A DNA stretch of 35,774 nucleotides from a virus: the IMG/VR virus record IMGVR_UViG_3300049732_000304, positions 1-35,774 of that record. One strand, given 5' to 3'. The first letter of the stretch is position 1. The number at the start of each line of letters is the position of its first letter. The translations under genes were made by a program, and so were the position numbers. This document shows, piece by piece, positions 13,698 through 17,726 of this stretch. The notes below the pieces were generated by a model. That model made no database searches, had not been told where the DNA came from, and saw nothing but the letters and a program-made list of their open reading frames with translations.

Positions 13698-13937
13698 TCA
13701 TTTGACTTTCACCACGATGCCATCCCGAACTTCCACTTGGGCGTACCACCGATGAGGGGCTGGATACCACGGACCTTCCACGTATTCCGTACCGTTCACG
13801 GCGGGCGCGCCCAGACCGGGCGCGAATAACGTGACCGGTTCGCAGTGAGCGTCTTCGCTCACTGCGGTGGCGGAATTCCAAGCTGCCACGGCAGCTTGGA
13901 ATTCCTTTTTGCTTTTGAAATTTCGGTTCGCGTACAT
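13698..13937 (-). CDS. Conserved hypothetical with hairpin-rich insert
   Basis: 79 residues: MYANRNFKSKKEFQAAVAAW at the start; VTLFAPGLG, EYVEGPWYPAPHRWYAQVEV and DGIVVKVK at the end. I recall this layout from phage proteins, where the N-terminal helix leads almost directly into V(T)xFxPG. Here an extra stretch (about NSATAVSEDAHCEP) separates them, and the DNA coding it forms strong hairpins (13841-13905). ATG directly follows the stop of the upstream gene. Function unknown. Confidence 0.72.
   Translation of the reverse strand: MYANRNFKSKKEFQAAVAAWNSATAVSEDAHCEPVTLFAPGLGAPAVNGTEYVEGPWYPAPHRWYAQVEVRDGIVVKVK
13806..13905. repeat. Three consecutive perfect hairpins inside a coding sequence
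   Basis: Hairpin 1: CGCGCCC-AGACC-GGGCGCG (13806-13824). Hairpin 2: CGCAGTGAGCG-TCTT-CGCTCACTGCG (13841-13866), 11 bp. Hairpin 3: GGAATTCCAAGCTGCC, loop AC, then its exact complement (13872-13905), 16 bp without mismatch. All fall within the 13698-13937 gene. Hairpin 3 is the longest perfect short-loop palindrome I found in the window. The arms differ from one another, so this is not a simple dispersed repeat. Confidence 0.85.
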
Positions 13938-14108
13938 CTAGCCCGCCTTCAGGGCGTAGGTTTCCACGAATTTCTTGACCTGCTCGTAGTTCGCAAGGAA
14001 AAGCTGCGCCTTGGCGAGCCCGAACGAGAAGGGATACTTCTCCGAGGGGTTGAGGGTCAGAATTGGGTGGCCCTTGAACATGCTGACTTCCGGTGTATTC
14101 TGTTCCAC
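13938..14108 (-). CDS. Small conserved phage hypothetical
   Basis: 56 residues from a GTG at 14106-14108 with AAAGGAG seven bases upstream. The protein starts MEQNTPEVSMFKGHPILTLN, then KYPFSFGLAKAQLFLANYEQ and VKKFVETYALKAG. The FSFGLAKAxL...I/VKxFVE pattern is familiar from small phage proteins of unknown role. Its stop TAG abuts the next ATG with no gap. The strong ribosome site and operon fit make it convincing despite its size. Confidence 0.75.
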   Translation of the reverse strand: MEQNTPEVSMFKGHPILTLNPSEKYPFSFGLAKAQLFLANYEQVKKFVETYALKAG

Positions 14109-14120
14109 GGTGTCGCTCCT

Positions 14121-14324
14121 TTAGTTGGATTCGTAACGAGAATCTTCGTTGTCGGAAAACCACTGGACATACTCGGGGACGGACTGAAAGCCGTGCCCCG
14201 GCTGGAACCTCGTATCTTCTTCGAGTCCAGCAGCTTCGAGGCTGATATCAGCGAGAAGCATCGCGTCCTCAAAATCGATGCAGTCGTCGATGAAGGCATC
14301 ATCCCACATATTCATCGCTTCCAT
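14121..14324 (-). CDS. Small highly acidic protein
   Basis: 67 residues, strongly acidic: MWDDAFIDDCIDFEDAMLLA, SLEAAGLEEDTRF, WFSDNEDSRYES. I count only two Arg and no Lys against about 18 Asp/Glu. AAAGGAG lies six bases before the ATG at 14322-14324; an in-frame upstream extension includes that site and is rejected. It is the first gene after the promoter candidate at 14361. Very acidic phage early proteins can mimic DNA and block restriction or nucleoid proteins; here that is only a suggestion. Confidence 0.7.
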   Translation of the reverse strand: MEAMNMWDDAFIDDCIDFEDAMLLADISLEAAGLEEDTRFQPGHGFQSVPEYVQWFSDNEDSRYESN

Positions 14325-14360
14325 CTTGCTCTCCTTTGGACGTGGCACGGGCCACACTGA

Positions 14361-14369
14361 ATTGTACCA
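14361..14369 (-). promoter_or_regulatory. Extended -10 promoter (TGGTACAAT)
   Basis: Minus-strand TGGTACAAT, identical to the extended -10 at 15230-15238. It lies about 37 bases before the first gene of the small-gene operon. No good -35 is visible. Confidence 0.55.
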
Positions 14370-14828
14370 GTCCTAAGGGTCAGGTGTTGGGTTTTCGGGC
14401 GATAGCACGATGAGGTAGCCTCGGCTACCGGGCTATGGTCCTCCGTGGCACCGCAGCATTCTGTCTTGTCGGTACTTTGCGTGAACATCGGTAAGTTGAC
14501 GGCTACCGTGGCACCCTCGGCTACCCGATGAGGATAGCGAAGTGCTTGGTTTTATTGGGGAAAATGGGCGAGGTAGCCATGGTAGCCGAGGTAGCCTTGA
14601 AAAGTCAGTATACGTGCGCAGGCAGGAAGGTCAAGATGTTGTATGTTGTGCAGAGTATAGCAGGTACGGCTACTCGGCTACCCATGGCTACCTCTGGGGC
14701 GCTCCCATGCCCTCGGTGGCGGTCGTTTTGGGCCGACTTGGACAGCCGGGTCCCCAACGCAATTGCGACTCTTATGATCTTGGATTTGGCGATTCGCATC
14801 AGATTTTCGCCGGAGGAGGAAGAAAAGA
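14370..14828. repeat. Non-coding region with GGTAGCC/GGCTACC heptamer repeats
   Basis: No frame here looks like a gene. GGTAGCC occurs at 14414, 14572, 14581 and 14590. Its complement GGCTACC occurs at 14423, 14501, 14519, 14676 and 14686, with a one-base variant GGCTACT at 14668. The first pair forms a 7-bp hairpin (14414-14429). CCTCGGCTACC occurs twice (14419, 14515). Between the copies lie AT-richer stretches (TTTTATTGGGG, GTATGTTGTG). Iteron-like density in a gene-free gap suggests an origin, a protein-binding array or a structured RNA. Confidence 0.75.
14570..14694. repeat. Near-perfect 27-nt inverted repeat, 71-nt loop
   Basis: The left arm 14570-14596 and the right arm 14668-14694 are reverse complements except for two single-base shifts. 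Each arm contains three heptamers. It could extrude as a cruciform, fold as RNA, or be a paired binding site. Confidence 0.8.
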
Positions 14829-14854
14829 CCTCCGGGACGATGACGTCCCGGAGG
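14829..14854 (-). terminator. Intrinsic terminator 2 (minus strand)
   Basis: CCTCCGGGACG-ATGA-CGTCCCGGAGG, a perfect 11-bp stem, followed on the minus strand by TCTTTTCTTCC. It lies just past terminator 1 and would stop readthrough from the 15185-14889 gene. Confidence 0.82.
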
Positions 14855-14861
14855 AAGAAAA

Positions 14862-14882
14862 GGGCGCCCTCGTCGGGCGCCC
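14862..14882 (-). terminator. Intrinsic terminator 1 (minus strand)
   Basis: GGGCGCCC, 5-base loop, GGGCGCCC (self-complementary arms, 8-bp stem), followed on the minus strand by TTTTCTTCC. It lies seven bases after the stop of the 14889-15185 gene, making a tandem pair with the next hairpin. Confidence 0.85.
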
Positions 14883-14888
14883 TTCCCG

Positions 14889-15185
14889 TCAGGCCTGTTC
14901 GGCCAGCCAGCCGCGCCGGACGGCGTAGCTGACGTAGAGCAGTCCGTTGCCCTTCGGCCCGCCGCACTCCGGAACTTTCAGTTCCGGAAGCGCCGCGAGC
15001 TCGGCCGCGGTGGCCGGGAGCTTCTTGGTGATCGCCGCCCACGCCGTCGCGGTGTGGGCCGTGCGATGCTTGGGTGCCTTGGACCCGAGGACCAGTTTCT
15101 TGACGACGGGCGCTGCCGGGGCAGCGGGTGCGACCTCGGGCGCTGCCGGGGCAGCGGGTGCGACGGGTGTTACGGTCTTGGCCAT
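14889..15185 (-). CDS. Small basic protein with Ala-Pro repeat arm
   Basis: 98 residues. The first 28 are an Ala/Pro/Val arm containing two copies of VAPAAPAAP, encoded by a 27-nt direct repeat (15108-15134 and 15138-15164, 30-base period). A compact domain follows: VKKLVLGSKAPKHRTAHTATAWAAI (shown in part), PATAAELAALPELKVPECGG and LLYVSYAVRRGWLAEQ. The arm resembles flexible tails of DNA-binding or structural proteins. AAAGGAG precedes the ATG, it has its own promoter and tandem terminators, so it is a strongly expressed single-gene unit. Function unknown; an abundant nucleic-acid-binding protein is one possibility. Confidence 0.72.
   Translation of the reverse strand: MAKTVTPVAPAAPAAPEVAPAAPAAPVVKKLVLGSKAPKHRTAHTATAWAAITKKLPATAAELAALPELKVPECGGPKGNGLLYVSYAVRRGWLAEQA
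14968..14988. repeat. Perfect 9-bp hairpin inside the Ala-Pro gene
   Basis: TCCGGAACT-TTC-AGTTCCGGA, within coding sequence, no T-run. One of the intragenic hairpins clustered between 11.7 and 15.0 kb. Confidence 0.55.
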
Positions 15186-15229
15186 ACAAACTCCTTTGTG
15201 CGGTAAGGACCATTCCCTACCGTAAAATC

Positions 15230-15257
15230 ATTGTACCATAGCCCTAGAAAAACGCAA
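15230..15257 (-). promoter_or_regulatory. Promoter for the Ala-Pro protein gene
   Basis: On the minus strand: -35 TTGCGT (15252-15257), 16-base spacer ending in TGG, -10 TACAAT (15230-15235). A 7-bp palindrome AAAACGC-AA-GCGTTTT (15249-15264) overlaps the -35 and could be an operator. Confidence 0.7.
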
Positions 15258-15294
15258 GCGTTTTCCACGGAAAAGTGTTTTGCTCTGCAAAACA
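15249..15294. repeat. Two hairpins in the control region
   Basis: AAAACGC-AA-GCGTTTT (15249-15264) and TGTTTTGC-TCT-GCAAAACA (15276-15294), both perfect. They sit between the minus-strand promoter and the SOS-like repeats. A third short one, GGGGGT-CGGCC-ACCCCC, lies at 15416-15432. Confidence 0.6.
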
Positions 15295-15324
15295 GCTCTG
15301 GCACGAGACTTGCTTGGGCACCCT

Positions 15325-15409
15325 CACTGTATATCCATACAGTCATGTGGATCTAACCACTGTATATCCATACAGTCATGTGGATCTAACCACTGTATAT
15401 CCATACAGT
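15325..15409. repeat. Triple 33-bp direct repeat carrying LexA/SOS-type boxes
   Basis: Two full 33-bp units (15325-15357, 15358-15390) and a partial third (15391-15409). Each contains ACTGTATATCCATACAGT. The boxes CTGTATATCCATACAG fall at 15327-15342, 15360-15375 and 15393-15408, exactly 33 bases apart (about three helical turns). They fit the LexA consensus CTGT-N8-ACAG, and differ at only one position from the E. coli sulA SOS box as I recall it. They may be LexA operators, sites for a phage repressor with the same specificity, or iterons. Confidence 0.85.
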
Positions 15410-15511
15410 AGTCACGGGGGTCGGCCACCCCCAACGACGAACAACGAAGATCGCGTCCGGTTATGGCCATCGGGGAGTTAAATGCAGTCCTCTAGGGTCA
15501 GGAACTGTATG

Positions 15512-15523
15512 TCGCGTACGCGC
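15512..15523. repeat. 12-mer TCGCGTACGCGC, copy 1
   Basis: Contains the 10-bp palindrome CGCGTACGCG. An identical 12-mer lies at 16393-16404, directly before the large terminase start. The pair brackets the three small genes upstream of the terminase. Confidence 0.5.
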
Positions 15524-15525
15524 CC

Positions 15526-15554
15526 TTGCAGGACGAGGTTTTTCATGGTACACT
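15526..15554 (+). promoter_or_regulatory. Promoter for the packaging/late operon
   Basis: TTGCAG (15526-15531), 17-base spacer ending TGG, -10 TACACT (15549-15554). GTACA-CTC-TGTAC, a short palindrome, overlaps the -10 and start region and may be an operator. The mRNA leader to the first GTG would be about 27 bases. Confidence 0.65.
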
Positions 15555-15587
15555 CTGTACAAACTAAGTTCGCAAGGGGAAGACAGC

Positions 15588-15938
15588 GTGGGTCAGGTTA
15601 TCGAGTACATTCCACATGACCAAAATCTCGATAGCGAGCAAACCCTCGAACGTCTAGCGGGAGAGCCGAATCTCAAATTCCTTAAAATCTTCCCACGGCG
15701 AGGGCCGTTGTCACGGGCCGCCGTGGTCCAAGCATTCAACGATGCCTTCGAACAGATCGGTGGGATTTCCCGCCTTAGCCTCTGGGCAGACTCACACCCG
15801 GACGAATTCTTCAAACTCTACGCGCGTCTTCTCCCGCCGTCCTCCCACCCGGAACTCGATGACAAGAAGGACGTGAAGGTGCTTCACGTCCTCCCGCCCA
15901 CGGCGCTCGACGCGCCTCCGGAAGAAAAAGATGACTGA
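15588..15938 (+). CDS. Probable small terminase subunit
   Basis: 116 residues. GPLSRAAVVQAFNDAFEQIGG looks like a helix-turn-helix-type helical core, followed by LSLWADSHPDEFFKLYARLLP. The LWxxxxPxEFxKLYAxLLP segment is typical of phage small terminase-like proteins. The tail is acidic (PPEEKDD). The position, first gene of the late operon just before TerL, supports a role in recognising the packaging site. GTG at 15588-15590 with GGGGAAG upstream. The function is inferred; the family often appears only as hypothetical. Confidence 0.7.
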   Translation: MGQVIEYIPHDQNLDSEQTLERLAGEPNLKFLKIFPRRGPLSRAAVVQAFNDAFEQIGGISRLSLWADSHPDEFFKLYARLLPPSSHPELDDKKDVKVLHVLPPTALDAPPEEKDD

Positions 15939-16158
15939 GACCCTGCCAGCAGGGCCTCTCAACGACATACTTTCCGTACCGGAACGGAGAGAAAAGCTCC
16001 GCGCGGAGATTGCTCACGTCCTCAACGTGAATTGCGCGGAGAATGGCAGCGACACTCCGGATTACATTCTCGCAGAATACCTCGTTTCTTGCCTCGAGGC
16101 GTGGAATCACACCACGCGCACGAGAGACAAATGGTGGAGTTTCAAACCATGGAAATAG
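15931..16158 (+). CDS. Small conserved phage hypothetical
   Basis: 75 residues: helical N-terminus (VPERREKLRAEIAHVL), then NCAENGSDTPDYILAEYLVSCL and a basic aromatic end (RTRDKWWSFKPWK). The ENGSxTPDxILAxxLxxCL pattern is familiar from small phage proteins often placed between structural and terminase genes; the role is unknown. The start overlaps the previous stop by eight bases, and the end overlaps the next gene by ten. Confidence 0.72.
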   Translation: MTETLPAGPLNDILSVPERREKLRAEIAHVLNVNCAENGSDTPDYILAEYLVSCLEAWNHTTRTRDKWWSFKPWK

Positions 16159-16382
16159 AAGAGCCCAGCACGGCCAAACTGGCCGCCGCGTTCGCGAAAT
16201 ATCGCACTCCCGAAGATCGAAAGCTCGATCGACGAGCGCGAGACATGATGGAGCAGCAGCGCCGCAGAGCGGCGGTCCTCCAAGGGAAGGAAAACATCCG
16301 CAGGCTTGAGCTCCCAAATCTCGATCCTGTCGACGAGCCGGCGAAAACGAAGTACGTACCTATCATCGGTGTCCGCGGCTGA
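16149..16382 (+). CDS. Small charged helical protein upstream of TerL
   Basis: 77 residues: KLAAAFAKYRTPEDRKLDRR, then RDMMEQQRRRAAVLQGKENI, then a Pro-rich end (LPNLDPVDEPAKTKYVPI). Strongly basic helix, which could bind DNA or the terminase. ATG at 16149-16151 follows GGTGGAG. It lies 24 bases before the TerL start, which has no clear ribosome site of its own, so it may help translate TerL by coupling. No family recognised. Confidence 0.65.
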   Translation: MEIEEPSTAKLAAAFAKYRTPEDRKLDRRARDMMEQQRRRAAVLQGKENIRRLELPNLDPVDEPAKTKYVPIIGVRG

Positions 16383-16392
16383 CATTATGGTA

Positions 16393-16404
16393 TCGCGTAC
16401 GCGC
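16393..16404. repeat. 12-mer TCGCGTACGCGC, copy 2
   Basis: Identical to 15512-15523 and lying immediately before the TerL GTG. Possible packaging-recognition or regulatory site; two copies only. Confidence 0.5.
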
Positions 16405-16406
16405 AC

Positions 16407-17726
16407 GTGAAAACCGTCACCATCCCATATGCGCCGCGGGATCAATTTCTCCCATTTCACCAGAGAAATCAGCGATGGACCTGTATGGTCTGTCATCGGC
16501 GCGCTGGGAAAACGGTCGCCACGATCAATGATTTGATCACGAAAGCGCTCTACGCAAGACGAGAAAGACCCCGCTACGGATACATCGCCCCGTTTTACTC
16601 GCAAGCGAAGCAAATCGCCTGGGATTACCTCAAGCACTACTCAAAAGAAGTCGCCGTAAAGTCTTCAGAATCAGCGCTCTCCGTTGACTTGTTCAACGGG
16701 GCGAGAATTACGCTCTACGGAGCGGATAACCCAGACTCTTTTCGGGGTCTGTACTTCGACGGAGTTGCCGTGGACGAATACGGCAATTGTCGTCCGAACT
16801 TGTGGTCGGAAATTCTGCGTCCAGCCCTGTCGGACCGACGGGGATGGGCAGTTTTCATTGGAACACCGAACGGTCCCAACCATTTTTACGATATTTGGGA
16901 GCAAGCTGGGGAAGACGCGCAGTCGTGGTATCGTCTTATGCTCAAGGCGAGTGAAACGGGCATTATAGACCCGGACGAACTCGCTGAAATGAAGAAGTCT
17001 ATGAGCGAGGATGAGTATGAATCAGAAATGGAGTGCTCTTGGTTTGCCGCCGTTCGAGGGAGTTACTACGGGCAAGAAGTCAAGGCCGCGAAGATCGGCA
17101 ATTTTCCGTCGGTTCCAGGAGTGGAAAGTCACTACGTGTTTGATCTTGGGTACACCGACACCACCGCCGTCTGGCGATGGCAAGAATTCGTCGACCACAT
17201 TCTCGTCAGCTACGCTAACGAGTGGGAGTCCAAAAGCATCGAGTTCTACATAAACTGGCTCCATGCTCAGCGTGAGGCCGGTTATCGGATGGGGCAAATC
17301 TGGCTCCCTCAGGACGCGCGGGCGAAATCCCTTCAGACAGGGCGCTCTATCGTTGAACAGATGCTCAACGGAGGCATCCGCCCACGGCTGGTCCCAAATC
17401 TTGGCATTCAGGACGGAATTAGCGCCGCTCGGTTAATGTTCAAAGACATTGTGTTTGACGGGCAAGGGTGCTACAATGGGCTCAAAGCTCTAAAGAGTTA
17501 CAAAAGGGAGTTCGACGAAGAAAAGAAGGTCTTTCGCGACAAGCCGCTACACGATTGGGCGTGTAACTACGCGGATTCCTTCCGGTATTTGAGTCTCGTA
17601 GCGAAACTTGGAGCGCCGTCTCCGCTCGTGGAGGCGCCGAAGCCATTCGCGGTCCCGCTGCACTACAGCTTCACGATGGATCAGGCCTGGACATGTGGCC
17701 CCATCCGTGATAAGAGGATCCGCTAA
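16407..17726 (+). CDS. terL: Large terminase subunit (ATPase and nuclease)
   Basis: 439 residues. ATPase: Walker A CHRRAGKT (29-36), Walker B DGVAVDE (118-124), coupling motif IGTPNG (151-156). RNase H-like nuclease: FDLGYTDTTAVW (Asp246, Asp251), LPQDARAKS (Asp303) and HDWACNYADSFRY (Asp383/Asp390). Both halves are intact, so it should cut concatemers and drive DNA into the prohead through the portal. The start is GTG at 16407 with no Shine-Dalgarno sequence; an in-frame stop at 16380 leaves no better choice. The stop overlaps the portal ATG by one base (TAATG). The packaging mechanism cannot be told from sequence alone. Confidence 0.96.
   Translation: MKTVTIPYAPRDQFLPFHQRNQRWTCMVCHRRAGKTVATINDLITKALYARRERPRYGYIAPFYSQAKQIAWDYLKHYSKEVAVKSSESALSVDLFNGARITLYGADNPDSFRGLYFDGVAVDEYGNCRPNLWSEILRPALSDRRGWAVFIGTPNGPNHFYDIWEQAGEDAQSWYRLMLKASETGIIDPDELAEMKKSMSEDEYESEMECSWFAAVRGSYYGQEVKAAKIGNFPSVPGVESHYVFDLGYTDTTAVWRWQEFVDHILVSYANEWESKSIEFYINWLHAQREAGYRMGQIWLPQDARAKSLQTGRSIVEQMLNGGIRPRLVPNLGIQDGISAARLMFKDIVFDGQGCYNGLKALKSYKREFDEEKKVFRDKPLHDWACNYADSFRYLSLVAKLGAPSPLVEAPKPFAVPLHYSFTMDQAWTCGPIRDKRIR

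Noticed and set aside
14528-14932. Plus-strand frames of 134 and 128 residues across the GGTAGCC array
   Set aside because: They read through the inverted repeat and both minus-strand terminators, have no Shine-Dalgarno sequence and low-complexity ends. The region is better described as non-coding.
15325-15409. Reading the 33-bp repeats as a CRISPR array
   Set aside because: Only two and a half units, with no variable spacers: the sequence between boxes is part of the repeat. No cas genes are present; the Cas4-like nuclease belongs to the phage replication operon.
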